A stretch of DNA of 64,000 nt from Prevotella sp. (GCA_017541365.1 JAFXZF010000049.1:1-64000); one strand, 5' to 3'. Shown: positions 10,427 to 19,437, counted from the stretch's first letter. Numbers and translations are program-made. The notes: generated from the letters alone by a model not told the origin.

Positions 10427-11729
10427 GACAGGCATCAAGCTCAGCCTTTATGGCTGCAGCATCAAGATGCTGACCTATGAAAACAATCTTCTGCTGACGG
10501 TCACCATAACGATCATCCCAGTCACGATTTACACCAGGATTGTCTATGCGGAACTGACGTAGTTCGTCAGTTGGCATAGTAGCATACCACTGCCCTGCAT
10601 TCTGCAACTGCACCTGACGACCTGCTTGCTCGAAGATATAGCAGAGTGTGGGCTGATCCTCAAACCAACAAAGTCCTTTAGCCCTTATGACGCTCTTAGG
10701 CCAACGACGTGCTACGAAGTCGTCAAAAAGTGTGATGTCGAAAGGTTTGCGAGCATAATAAACGTATGTGCCTATACCATACTCCTCTGTATGGCTATGC
10801 CCGTCATGATCATGATGGTGATGATGTCCACATGTACACTCGCCTCCGTGGTGGGAGTCGCAGTCCTCGTCATGCTCATGATCATGGTGCTCATACTCAT
10901 GATGATGCTCTTCCTCGTGGTGCTCATGATTATGCTCATCGTTTTCGCTCCCGTTACTATGCTCTTCTATTTCCTTGATCCATGCGGCAGAGGTTGCTAC
11001 ATCATCAAAGTTGAACATGCCGGTACCAAGAATCTCATCGAAATCCACATCGCCGTAGTTGCAGTCTATTATCTTTGCCTTGGGTTGCAGGGCACGTACT
11101 ATCTGGCGCACACGTTCCAGTTCCTCTGGTGACACTTCGTCTGCCTTGTTGAGCAACACAATGTTACAAAACTCTATCTGCTGAATGACAAGGTTCTCTA
11201 TATCCTCCTCATCACGCTTTGCACCAAGAAGGCTCTTACCACAACCGAACTCATCCTTCATACGGAGAGCATCAACCACTGTGACGATGCAGTCAAGACG
11301 CGGTATTGCTCCTAAACCGTACTGCGCACCCATGCTCGGTATCGAACATATGGTCTGTGCTATGGGAGCAGGTTCGCAGATTCCACTTGCCTCAATGACG
11401 ATGTAGTCAAACTTCCTCATACGAGTTATATCGCTGATTTGCTGCACCAAGTCCATCTTGAGCGAACAGCATATACAACCATTTTGTAAGGCTACGAGAG
11501 AGTCATCCTGCTCTGCCACTATGCCACCCTTCTGGATCAGGTCGGCATCGATGTTTACCTCACCTATATCATTGACGATGACGGCAAAGCGTATGCCCTG
11601 TTCGTTTTTCAGTATGCGGTTAAGTAGTGTTGTCTTTCCACTGCCTAGGTAACCCGTGAGCAGTAGTACAGGGATTTCTCCCCCTGAGAGTGTAGCACCC
11701 ATGGTGCTTTCCTTTGTCTGATTGTTCAT
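10410..11729 (-). CDS. CobW/COG0523 family metal-chaperone GTPase with His-rich loop
   Basis: 439 aa. The G3E-type P-loop GYLGSGKTT is near residue 27, the family CxCC motif (GCICCSL) near 85, and a CobW C-terminal domain closes the protein. Between them, at about residues 256-313, is a metal-binding stretch dominated by His, Glu and Asp with four Cys. Such proteins hand over Zn2+ or other metals using GTP; the His-rich loop suggests zinc, but no zinc genes or Zur site are visible nearby. The start could also be the ATG ten codons in (MGATLSGG). It lies 34 bases after nspC on the same strand. Confidence 0.88.
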   Translation of the reverse strand: MNNQTKESTMGATLSGGEIPVLLLTGYLGSGKTTLLNRILKNEQGIRFAVIVNDIGEVNIDADLIQKGGIVAEQDDSLVALQNGCICCSLKMDLVQQISDITRMRKFDYIVIEASGICEPAPIAQTICSIPSMGAQYGLGAIPRLDCIVTVVDALRMKDEFGCGKSLLGAKRDEEDIENLVIQQIEFCNIVLLNKADEVSPEELERVRQIVRALQPKAKIIDCNYGDVDFDEILGTGMFNFDDVATSAAWIKEIEEHSNGSENDEHNHEHHEEEHHHEYEHHDHEHDEDCDSHHGGECTCGHHHHHDHDGHSHTEEYGIGTYVYYARKPFDITLFDDFVARRWPKSVIRAKGLCWFEDQPTLCYIFEQAGRQVQLQNAGQWYATMPTDELRQFRIDNPGVNRDWDDRYGDRQQKIVFIGQHLDAAAIKAELDACLTEMT

Positions 11730-11763
11730 TGTTCTGTATATATTATTCTATTGTATTTTTGCA

Positions 11764-12951
11764 TCAATCCATGCGATCGCGATAGTCCTCATAGGTATAG
11801 TGCCGCAACGTGGTAAGGGTGCCATCAGTGCGGAGCAACGCTATATCGGGATGGCCGACACCATTGAACATGGTGGTCTTTACCGTAGTGTAGTGTAGCA
11901 TATCCTCGAATATGATGTTTTCGCCAATCTGAAGGGGGTGGTCAAACTGCCATTCACCCATCCAGTCACCAGAAAGACATGAGCAGCCACCCATTCTATA
12001 GTTGAAAGGTGACAGGTGACAGGTGACAGTTGAGGACTCATCGATGGGTTTCGCACCTCGCACTGTGGGGTGATAAGGCATCTCGAGACAGTCAGGCATA
12101 TGACAGGTAAAGGAGACATTGAGGATGGCTGTGCGTATACCATTATCCTCCACTATGTCAACCACTTGCGCTACGAGTGGTCCTGTTTGCCACGCAAAAG
12201 CAGAACCTGGTTCAAGTATGACATGCAACCATGGATAGCGCTCCTTGAAATCTTTCAACAGGTGTATCATGTGCGGCACATCGTAGTCGTCACGCGTCAT
12301 GAGGTGACCGCCACCAAAGTTTATCCAATTTATCTTAGGAAACCATGATGAAAAACGTTCTTCTATATGCTGAAGGGTACGCCCAAACACATCGGAGCCT
12401 GATTCGCAGTGGCAGTGGCAGTGAAAGCCCGTAAGAAGATTGAAATCAACATAGTCCTTATGTGCCTCCAATACATCTGCTGTGACACCAAAACGTGTAC
12501 CTGGAGCACAAGGATTGTATAACAATGTCTCAACCTCAGAATACTCTGGATTGATACGCAGTCCAAAGTCGCCACCCCACCCTTTTTCTCTCAGTGCAGC
12601 GGCATAGCGGGCATACTGTGACAGAGAATTGAATGTGATATGTGAGGAGTATTGGGCTATCTCTTCTATCTCATAGTCTGTATAGGCAGGGGAATAAGTG
12701 TGGGCAGGCACACCAAACTCCTCAAATGCCAAGCGCGCCTCATGTAGCGAACTTGCCGTGGTAGCACCGATATACTCACGAAATATGGGAAACGTCTTCC
12801 ATAGGGCATACGCTTTAAAAGCAAGGATTATCTCTACGCCAGCCTCTTGTGCCACCTTGTTAATAAGAGTGAGATTGCGACGTAGCAATGACTCCTCGAG
12901 GACGTATGTGGGACGATGGATATTATTCAGTATGTTGGTATCAATTACCAT
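11764..12951 (-). CDS. nspC: Carboxynorspermidine/carboxyspermidine decarboxylase
   Basis: PLP-dependent fold III decarboxylase (395 aa) that converts carboxyspermidine to spermidine. The PLP lysine is K46 in IILAFKAYALW; the FHCHCHCESG region follows near residue 160 and the substrate-binding GGCSCLSGD near 325. Just before that last motif the protein carries about ten extra residues (roughly TVTCHLSPFN) encoded by a GACAGGT tandem repeat at 12005-12030. The partner dehydrogenase is 29 kb away (41322-42566). It is divergent from the thiE-like gene. Confidence 0.93.
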   Translation of the reverse strand: MVIDTNILNNIHRPTYVLEESLLRRNLTLINKVAQEAGVEIILAFKAYALWKTFPIFREYIGATTASSLHEARLAFEEFGVPAHTYSPAYTDYEIEEIAQYSSHITFNSLSQYARYAAALREKGWGGDFGLRINPEYSEVETLLYNPCAPGTRFGVTADVLEAHKDYVDFNLLTGFHCHCHCESGSDVFGRTLQHIEERFSSWFPKINWINFGGGHLMTRDDYDVPHMIHLLKDFKERYPWLHVILEPGSAFAWQTGPLVAQVVDIVEDNGIRTAILNVSFTCHMPDCLEMPYHPTVRGAKPIDESSTVTCHLSPFNYRMGGCSCLSGDWMGEWQFDHPLQIGENIIFEDMLHYTTVKTTMFNGVGHPDIALLRTDGTLTTLRHYTYEDYRDRMD

Positions 12952-12983
12952 GGGGATAATATAATTTATTCTAATTTTGAGTG

Positions 12984-12991
12984 CAAAATTA
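12984..12991 (-). promoter_or_regulatory. Candidate -7 box for nspC
   Basis: The minus strand reads TAATTTTG, 33 bases before the nspC start. No clear -33 element is visible. Confidence 0.45.
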
Positions 12992-13010
12992 ACTTTTATA
13001 TTCGAGAAAA

Positions 13011-13041
13011 TTGCATGTTTCGCAAAATTTTCTTACTTTTG
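13011..13041 (+). promoter_or_regulatory. Promoter for thiE-like gene and prs
   Basis: TTG at 13011-13013 and TACTTTTG at 13034-13041 are separated by 20 bases, the spacing of Bacteroidota promoters. The expected transcript starts about ten bases before the ATG at 13058, so the leader is short. Confidence 0.6.
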
Positions 13042-13057
13042 CATTAAATTAGAGCGT

Positions 13058-13663
13058 ATGAAACTGATAGTTATGACCCAACCCACGTTTTTCGTGGAGG
13101 AGGACAAAATACTGACAGCATTATTTGACGAAGGACTTGATACACTACATATCAACAAGCCCAATTCCGAACCTTTATACGAAGAGAGGTTGTTATCGCT
13201 GTTACCAAAGAGTTGCTACGATGACGTGGTAGTACACCAGCACTATTATCTGAAACAGGAATACGACCTGAAAGGAATACATATCAATGATCCCGAGACA
13301 CCTACCCCCGATGGTTTCAGGAAGCATGTGACACGTAGCACGAAAAACATCGGCGACCTCAAAGAGATGAAGAGACAGTGCGACTATGTGATGCTGCACT
13401 CTCTCTTTGACTCACTGCACAACGACTACAAGGCATCGCTCACCATTGAGGAGATGCAGGACGCAAGAAAGAAAGGACTGATTGACAAGAAAGTATATGC
13501 CTTGGGTGGCATGAGTCTGGAGAATATACAGATAGCCAAAGACTTAGGTTTTGGAGGCGTGGTGATATGTGGAGATTTATGGAACCGCTTCAATATTCAG
13601 CATGAGACAGACTTCCACGCCCTCATAGACCACTTCAAAAAACTAAAGAAAGCAATAAACTAA
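13058..13663 (+). CDS. thiE: Thiamine phosphate synthase-like (ThiE/TenI) protein
   Basis: About 201 aa from ATG 13058; the frame is open further upstream to 12977, but that stretch spans the promoter. The fold is a TIM barrel of the ThiE/TenI family: strands such as LIVMTQPTFF, KGIHIND near residue 70, and a phosphate-binding end, YALGGMSLENI and GFGGVVICGDLW. The catalytic residues of true ThiE are not all obvious, so it may be TenI-like or a divergent ThiE; no other thiamine gene is nearby. It lies 18 bases before prs, probably in one transcript. Confidence 0.72.
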   Translation: MKLIVMTQPTFFVEEDKILTALFDEGLDTLHINKPNSEPLYEERLLSLLPKSCYDDVVVHQHYYLKQEYDLKGIHINDPETPTPDGFRKHVTRSTKNIGDLKEMKRQCDYVMLHSLFDSLHNDYKASLTIEEMQDARKKGLIDKKVYALGGMSLENIQIAKDLGFGGVVICGDLWNRFNIQHETDFHALIDHFKKLKKAIN

Positions 13664-13681
13664 TATATACATACTATCACA

Positions 13682-14626
13682 ATGGCAGAAGAGAATAAAA
13701 ACTTTATGGTTTTCTCAGGTACAGCAACACGCTACCTGGCAGAGAAGATCTGTGCAAGTCTCGGTTGTCCACTTGGCAACTTGGTGATGACAAAATTCAG
13801 CGACGGCGAGTTTGCCGTAAGTTTCGAAGAGAGTATTCGTGGACGCGACATCTTCTTGGTACAGAGCACATTCCCTAATTCTGACAATCTTATGGAACTG
13901 CTCCTGATGATTGACGCGGCTAAGCGTGCATCAGCCAAGACTATCAATGCTGTGATACCTTACTTCGGTTGGGCACGTCAGGATCGTAAGGACAAACCAC
14001 GTGTATCAATCGGTGCCAAACTCGTTGCCGATATGCTCAGCGTTGCTGGCATAGATCGCCTCATCACTATGGACCTTCATGCCGACCAGATACAGGGTTT
14101 CTTCAATGTTCCTGTGGATCACCTGTATGGCTCTGGTGTCATACTGCCATATCTTGAAAAACTGAGAACTGACGATATGGTGATAGCATCACCTGATGTA
14201 GGCGGTGCAAAACGTGCCAAGAGCTATGCCAAATATCTTGATTGTCCATTGGTAATGTGCAACAAGACTCGTGCACGCGCCAACGTCATCGCCGAGATGC
14301 AGATTATAGGCGACGTAAAGGGCAAAGATGTGGTAATCGTTGATGATATGGTAGATACCGCTGGCACCATCACAAAGGCGGCAGACATAATGAAGGAGGC
14401 TGGAGCTCGCTCTGTAAGGGCTGTAGCAAGCCACTGCGTGATGTCTGGTCCTGCAAGCGAGAGAGTGCAAAACTCTGCCATAGAGGAAATGATATTCACC
14501 GACTCTATCCCTTACACCAACCGCTGTGCCAAGGTTAAGCAACTCAGCGTTGCCGACATGTTTGCCGAGACCATACGCCGAGCTATCAACAACGAGTCAA
14601 TATCTGATCAGTACATTATTAGATGA
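13682..14626 (+). CDS. prs: Ribose-phosphate pyrophosphokinase
   Basis: 314 aa. It makes PRPP from ribose 5-phosphate and ATP for nucleotide, His and Trp synthesis. The flexible loop around YFGWARQDRKDKPR (near residue 98), the MDLHADQIQGFF motif (near 134) and the PRPP-binding VVIVDDMVDTAGT (near 219) are intact. Length is normal. It is followed by an AT-rich inverted repeat shared with the convergent prmA. Confidence 0.95.
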   Translation: MAEENKNFMVFSGTATRYLAEKICASLGCPLGNLVMTKFSDGEFAVSFEESIRGRDIFLVQSTFPNSDNLMELLLMIDAAKRASAKTINAVIPYFGWARQDRKDKPRVSIGAKLVADMLSVAGIDRLITMDLHADQIQGFFNVPVDHLYGSGVILPYLEKLRTDDMVIASPDVGGAKRAKSYAKYLDCPLVMCNKTRARANVIAEMQIIGDVKGKDVVIVDDMVDTAGTITKAADIMKEAGARSVRAVASHCVMSGPASERVQNSAIEEMIFTDSIPYTNRCAKVKQLSVADMFAETIRRAINNESISDQYIIR

Positions 14627-14676
14627 TAGATAATAGATGATAGATAAAAGATAATAGATAATAGATGATATATGAT

Positions 14677-14734
14677 AGATTATAGATTAAAGTGCATCTA
14701 TTATCTGTAATCTATAATCTTTAATCTATAATCT
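14677..14734. terminator. Bidirectional terminator-like inverted repeat between prs and prmA
   Basis: A perfect 16-base inverted repeat (AGATTATAGATTAAAG at 14677-14692 and its complement at 14719-14734) with a 26-base loop is followed by TTTT and abuts the prmA stop. The same gap (14627-14676) is made of TAGATAATAGATGA-type tandem units. The stem is very AT-rich, so efficiency as a terminator is uncertain. Confidence 0.55.
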
Positions 14735-14736
14735 TT

Positions 14737-15603
14737 TTAACTTAGGGTAAGGCAACACCAATTGTTGTCAACCTTACGCGATACTTCATGGAGCCCCAGT
14801 GTTTCTGCTTTCTGCAGTAGCATTGGGGCATCTTCTTCATAGAAACCTGATAGTACGAGTGAGGCACCATGCGCCATCACACTGTGAAATGCCTCCATAT
14901 CCTGCAGCAGTATATTGCGATTGATATTAGCCATTACCACGTCAAAGATGCCTTCTACATGCGACAGCACACCAGAGTTGCCCAGTAGCACATCCATCTG
15001 CTCTCCCACCCCGTTGAGTATTGCGTTGTGGCGCGCATTGTCCGTGCAAAACTCATCTATATCATACGCTATGACCTCATTTGCTCCACACTTTATTGCA
15101 ACAATGCCAAGAATGCCTGTACCACAACCACAGTCGAGCACACGTCGAGAGGACAGTGGCAAACCCAGAAGTGTGGATACTATCATGCGCGTCGTTTCGT
15201 GGGTACCTGTGCCAAAGGCATTGCGGGCCTGAATACCTATCTGTATAGGGGTACTGAACTGTTCGATATCCTCCACGTGATGAGCGTCGTATATCGTTAC
15301 CTTACCATCTACAATAATAGGAGCAAAACCCTCTGCCTCCCAAGTCTCATTCCAATCCTGATCGGGGATATCTTCTGTAATGTAGCTTATCAATACATCT
15401 GAGATGGGGAAGTGCTCTACCATTTCCTTCACCATAGTCTCAGAGTAATGCTCCTGCTGTATGTATCCCACTATACCGCCGTCACTGTCCACAAAACTCT
15501 CATAACCTATCTCACCACATGAGTCGGCGAGCAGTTCGCGAGAGGGTTGCATGAGTTCTTCTGAAGGTACTTCAATATTGAATGTCGTAGATAGATATTT
15601 CAT
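14737..15603 (-). CDS. prmA: Ribosomal protein L11 methyltransferase
   Basis: 288 aa. It trimethylates ribosomal protein L11 using SAM. The SAM loop VLDCGCGTGILGIVAIKCGA is at about residues 155-175, preceded by AFGTGTHETTRM and followed by VMANINRNILLQD, the NxxxN/D-type substrate motif. The N-terminal L11-recognition domain is present. It stands alone on the minus strand with its own promoter candidate. Confidence 0.93.
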   Translation of the reverse strand: MKYLSTTFNIEVPSEELMQPSRELLADSCGEIGYESFVDSDGGIVGYIQQEHYSETMVKEMVEHFPISDVLISYITEDIPDQDWNETWEAEGFAPIIVDGKVTIYDAHHVEDIEQFSTPIQIGIQARNAFGTGTHETTRMIVSTLLGLPLSSRRVLDCGCGTGILGIVAIKCGANEVIAYDIDEFCTDNARHNAILNGVGEQMDVLLGNSGVLSHVEGIFDVVMANINRNILLQDMEAFHSVMAHGASLVLSGFYEEDAPMLLQKAETLGLHEVSRKVDNNWCCLTLS

Positions 15604-15635
15604 TGCTTTGGGCTGTAATTGTTAAAAAAACAGTG

Positions 15636-15643
15636 CAAATATA
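15636..15643 (-). promoter_or_regulatory. Candidate -7 box for prmA
   Basis: The minus strand reads TATATTTG, 32 bases before the prmA start; no convincing -33 element. Confidence 0.5.
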
Positions 15644-15686
15644 ATAAAAATTAGGGAATTGTATATTTTTTCTTAGGGTTTTTCCG

Positions 15687-15694
15687 TATATTTG
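15687..15694 (+). promoter_or_regulatory. Candidate -7 box for the envelope gene trio
   Basis: TATATTTG, about 70 bases before the start of the Trp/Tyr/Gly-rich protein. It is the only promoter-like site before three co-directional genes that end at the terminator at 19333-19371. Confidence 0.5.
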
Positions 15695-15763
15695 CATTAA
15701 AATTATAGATAATTTTGCATTATCAAAACGAAACGTGAGGTATCTTCCTCTCAAAACAAGCGT

Positions 15764-16657
15764 ATGATCATGAGAAAATTACTATTCCTATCAGCAACCA
15801 TCATGATGTGTTCATGCGGAGCATGGGCACAGGATGACATGTACTTCACCCCATCCAAAAAGGCGAAGGAGGTGGCAAAAGCTAATTATGAGAAAGCCCG
15901 TGAAACGTACTACTGCGGCTCGGACCGTGACATCGATGAGTACAATCGTCGTATGCGCCCCTCTGTGCCCAATGGCTACATCACACCAATAAGTGACACT
16001 GGTGACACCACGCTTGTCATCACGAGCGACTCCATAGGCAATGATGTGATTGACTTCAAGAGTGGCTCTGGCATATACCCCAGCGATGATGACTACACCT
16101 ACAGCAAGCGCTTAGAGCGTTTTGACGGTGGCAAACCAGTGGTGGTGAATGTGTATGTGAGAGACCCTTGGTACTACGATCCATGGTACATCGACCCATG
16201 GTATGACCCTTGGTTCCATGACTCATGGTACTTCAGCAGTGGGTATCGATGGGGATGGTACGGTTCACGATGGTATGCTGGCTGGGGGTGGCACTCCCCT
16301 TGGTATGGCCCATGGTACGACCCTTGGTTCTATGGTCCACGCTATCATCATAGTGTATATGTGCCTGCAAGACATCATGGAGGCGGCATAGACCGAGGCA
16401 GACCAGCAGTGATAGCACACCGTGGTGGCGACTTCGGACGCAATGCCAACAGGGGATACTCCCACTCTGGCTCAAGAGGTGGATACAATAATTCATCACG
16501 CAGCAGCGGTTACGGTGGCCACAGCGGCTACGGCGGCCATAGCAGTGGAGGCTCATTCGGAGGCAGCAGTCGTGGCGGTGGCTCCTTTGGCGGACACAGC
16601 GGAGGTAGCTTTGGCGGACACAGCGGAGGCGGAGGCGCACGCGGAGGACGCAGATAG
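15764..16657 (+). CDS. Secreted Trp/Tyr-Pro and Gly/Ser/His-rich protein of unknown function
   Basis: 297 aa (ATG at 15764 or 15770). An N-terminal export signal with Cys residues (MMCSCGAWAQ) could be cut by signal peptidase I after AWA; a lipobox reading is weaker. Residues 40-125 are ordinary and acidic. Residues 130-190 repeat WY-x-DPWY-like units (DPWYIDPWYDPWFHDSWY), and residues 215-297 are almost only Gly, Ser, His, Arg and Tyr with GGHSGGSFGG repeats. I do not recognise a catalytic domain. It precedes a FadL-like porin and an RsiV-like lipoprotein, so an envelope role is likely. Confidence 0.72.
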   Translation: MIMRKLLFLSATIMMCSCGAWAQDDMYFTPSKKAKEVAKANYEKARETYYCGSDRDIDEYNRRMRPSVPNGYITPISDTGDTTLVITSDSIGNDVIDFKSGSGIYPSDDDYTYSKRLERFDGGKPVVVNVYVRDPWYYDPWYIDPWYDPWFHDSWYFSSGYRWGWYGSRWYAGWGWHSPWYGPWYDPWFYGPRYHHSVYVPARHHGGGIDRGRPAVIAHRGGDFGRNANRGYSHSGSRGGYNNSSRSSGYGGHSGYGGHSSGGSFGGSSRGGGSFGGHSGGSFGGHSGGGGARGGRR

Positions 16658-16715
16658 TTGAGAGGAAGTATAAAGTATAAAGTATAAAGTTGAAACTCAT
16701 AACATATTAAAGTAT

Positions 16716-18380
16716 ATGAAAAAGAATGTTATTTGGATAGCACTGAGTATGGTATCTGCTGGTGCTATGGCGCAAGAGACATACGAGAGCGCCCAACTGG
16801 CGACACAAGACCTCAATGGTACAGCACGCTACATCGGCATGGGCGGTGCTATGGAGGCTCTGGGAGCTGACATCTCGACCATGAGCACCAACCCCGCAGG
16901 CATAGGCCTGTTCCGCCGTGCGTGGATAGGAGCGTCTGCTGGCGTCACCATACAAAATGATGACAAGAACAAAACCACCATGCTTGGTAAGGGCGACAAC
17001 CGTAAGGCAAATGCCGACCTCAATCAGGTTGGCTTCATCTATGCCTCACGCTTTGGCGCCAACTCCTATTTCAACATCGGCTTCAACTACCAGAAGAGTC
17101 GCAACTTCAATCAGATAGCATCTGCCGTGGGTAGCCTCAACGATGCATCAGCCAACAAGTTGACATACATCACTATGGGCACCCTGTCGCCTAACAGCGA
17201 GGAGTGGAAAGCTGGCAAGGATACGCGTTTCGAGTACATCAGCCGCTTAGGTCGTGACACATACGACCTTGTCAACGAAAACTTCTCAGGGTTCAATGAA
17301 AGCGGCGACTGGCAGGATGGCTACACCGCTGCCGATATGTACAATGCCTACTCCGACAAGTCAGGATATATCAGCGAGTTCGCATTCAACTTCAGTGGCA
17401 ACTTCAATGACCGCGTATATCTCGGCGCCACCTTCGGACTGAAGGATGTACACTACGACAGCTATACTTACTACAAAGAGTCACTCGTCGATGCCAACAA
17501 TGCCCCACGCGGCAACTACTACTACACTGACAACCGCAATATCACTGGCACTGGTTTCGATTTGAAGCTTGGCATCATAGTTCGCCCATCTGAGGAGTCC
17601 CCATTCCGCATCGGAGCATATGTTCACACACCTACCTGGTATGAGTTGACATGCAAGAGCGTACTGACAACAGGCGCCAACTACACCTATGACGACAACA
17701 CAGCGTCATACAGCGGTTCCAAGACTTATGCTTTCAATTATGACTACAAGATTATCACCCCATGGCGATTCGGTTTCTCTCTGGGCCACACCTTTGGCAA
17801 GATTGCTGCCGTAGGCGCTACTTACGAGTATTCTGACTACAGCACCATCAAAAATCGCATCTACGAGGGAACCTACTACAACTATTGGGGCGATTCACGC
17901 AGCAACTACAGCGCTGATGTAGAGATGGATAACAACACCAAGAACTCCCTCAAGGGCGTACACCTCATAAAGATTGGTGGTGAGATAAAGCCCTCACAGG
18001 TTATCGCCATACGTGCTGGATACAACTATCAGAGCGCTATATACAACAATAATGGCATGAAGGATGCCTTCATCGATTCATACTATAGCGAGGGTGCATA
18101 CTTCTCTACCTATGGCTACACCAATTGGAGTGACACACATCGTATCACCCTCGGCATGGGCTTCACACTGTCTAAGGACTGGACATTCGACATCGCTTAT
18201 CAGTATGCTACGCAGAATGGCGAGTACCATCCTTTCCAGAATGTAGCCACCAGCGAGATATACACCTACAATGATGATGGCACCAAAGCCTCTACCTACT
18301 GGGACAGTCTCCACGCTGACTCCAAGACCATCAAAAACAAGCGTCACCAGATAAACTGCTCGCTGAGCTACCGCTTCTGA
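16716..18380 (+). CDS. FadL/TodX-like outer membrane transport protein
   Basis: 554 aa with a signal peptide (MKKNVIWIALSMVSAGAMAQ). The family hallmark, an N-terminal hatch with NPAG (STNPAGIGLFRRA near residue 65), follows, then alternating amphipathic strands rich in Tyr and Gly, ending in an aromatic C-terminal strand (INCSLSYRF) typical of BAM substrates. FadL homologues let hydrophobic compounds cross the outer membrane; the substrate here is unknown. The gap before it holds a GTATAAA tandem repeat. Confidence 0.82.
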   Translation: MKKNVIWIALSMVSAGAMAQETYESAQLATQDLNGTARYIGMGGAMEALGADISTMSTNPAGIGLFRRAWIGASAGVTIQNDDKNKTTMLGKGDNRKANADLNQVGFIYASRFGANSYFNIGFNYQKSRNFNQIASAVGSLNDASANKLTYITMGTLSPNSEEWKAGKDTRFEYISRLGRDTYDLVNENFSGFNESGDWQDGYTAADMYNAYSDKSGYISEFAFNFSGNFNDRVYLGATFGLKDVHYDSYTYYKESLVDANNAPRGNYYYTDNRNITGTGFDLKLGIIVRPSEESPFRIGAYVHTPTWYELTCKSVLTTGANYTYDDNTASYSGSKTYAFNYDYKIITPWRFGFSLGHTFGKIAAVGATYEYSDYSTIKNRIYEGTYYNYWGDSRSNYSADVEMDNNTKNSLKGVHLIKIGGEIKPSQVIAIRAGYNYQSAIYNNNGMKDAFIDSYYSEGAYFSTYGYTNWSDTHRITLGMGFTLSKDWTFDIAYQYATQNGEYHPFQNVATSEIYTYNDDGTKASTYWDSLHADSKTIKNKRHQINCSLSYRF

Positions 18381-18405
18381 GTATAGAGAATAAAGTATAA
18401 AGTAA

Positions 18406-19305
18406 ATGAGATTTTGTCTCCTGAACGCACTCATAGCCGCTACGGCATTGCTCGTGTCATGTGGTGCCAAGCAAACCGAACAAACTCAAGCTCACATAGA
18501 AGGTGGGCTTGAGCATTATGTTTACAAGGACTCCACCGACCGTGTAGATATAGAGATAGACATCACCGTACCCATTGCCGCTGACAGCGCATCAACACTC
18601 ATCAGAGACTCACTGATCAAAGTGATTGACAATGAATTCTGCTATATATGGGGCGACTCGAGGGTGATGCAGTCATATAGCGGTACAGACAATAGTCTGA
18701 AGGCAATAATAGACTATTATGGTAGCAATGCCCTCAAAGTATTTAACAAGGGGGCAGAGGAGGACTACAAAGACCGGCTGCAATACCTGGCAGAGGATAC
18801 CACCATTACGCCAGAGGAGAGGCAGCAACGAATGCAGGACACCCCACGATGGGAATATTCCACAAAGATAGAAAAGACTTATGAAACGGCTAAATACACT
18901 GTCTTTGAGCATAATTCATACCAATATCAAGGTGGAGCACATGGCGGCGTAGGCGGCTACGGCAGTCTTACATTTGACTCTACCGGCAAGAAGATAGAGA
19001 AATTCTTCATCGACGGCGCAGCGGCAAAGATGCAGAAACTGCTTATTGCAGGCTTAATAGATTATTTCAGCGATAACGACGGTAAGAAACTCACACAAGA
19101 GGATGTAATGCAGTGGTTGCAGATAGAAAACAACCTGATTCCCCTTCCCGAGCGTGCTCCCTACCTTAGCGCAGAGGGACTGGTTCTTACCTATCAACAG
19201 TATGAAATAGCTGCTTATGCGGCTGGAATGCCCTCATTCATCCTTCCTTACAAAGATGTGATGCCTTACCTCACCGAAGAGGTGAAAGCACTGCTGAGGG
19301 AATAG
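18406..19305 (+). CDS. RsiV/DUF3298-type lipoprotein
   Basis: 299 aa with a lipoprotein signal: LLVSCGAK places the lipid-bearing cysteine at about residue 19. The middle holds a PdaC/DUF4163-like part and the C-terminal half the DUF3298 fold (YQGGAHGGVGGYGSLTFDSTG near residue 174 is the characteristic stretch). In Firmicutes this fold senses lysozyme in RsiV; no sigma factor lies beside it here, so I infer only a periplasmic lipoprotein. It is 25 bases after the porin and ends before a strong terminator. Confidence 0.75.
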   Translation: MRFCLLNALIAATALLVSCGAKQTEQTQAHIEGGLEHYVYKDSTDRVDIEIDITVPIAADSASTLIRDSLIKVIDNEFCYIWGDSRVMQSYSGTDNSLKAIIDYYGSNALKVFNKGAEEDYKDRLQYLAEDTTITPEERQQRMQDTPRWEYSTKIEKTYETAKYTVFEHNSYQYQGGAHGGVGGYGSLTFDSTGKKIEKFFIDGAAAKMQKLLIAGLIDYFSDNDGKKLTQEDVMQWLQIENNLIPLPERAPYLSAEGLVLTYQQYEIAAYAAGMPSFILPYKDVMPYLTEEVKALLRE

Positions 19306-19332
19306 ATAATAGATAATAGAGAATAAAGAATA

Positions 19333-19371
19333 GAGGGGAACTACACTCACGTGCGGTTCCCCTCGCTTTTT
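19333..19371 (+). terminator. Rho-independent terminator after the envelope gene trio
   Basis: A perfect 9-base stem (GAGGGGAAC at 19333-19341 and GTTCCCCTC at 19356-19364) with a 14-base loop, followed by GCTTTTTG. Confidence 0.8.
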
Positions 19372-19437
19372 GATTATTTTTGAAATTATGAGATAATTTT
19401 GTCTTACAGATATCTGTCTTTTTATGTACCTACTACC

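Noticed and set aside
11754..11761. TATTTTTG on the plus strand as a promoter
   Set aside because: It faces into the 3' end of the leftward nspC gene and there is no plus-strand gene after it; the match is probably chance in an AT-rich gap.
12977..13057. Upstream start for the thiE-like gene
   Set aside because: The extra 27 codons cover the divergent promoter region; the ATG at 13058 fits the family start.
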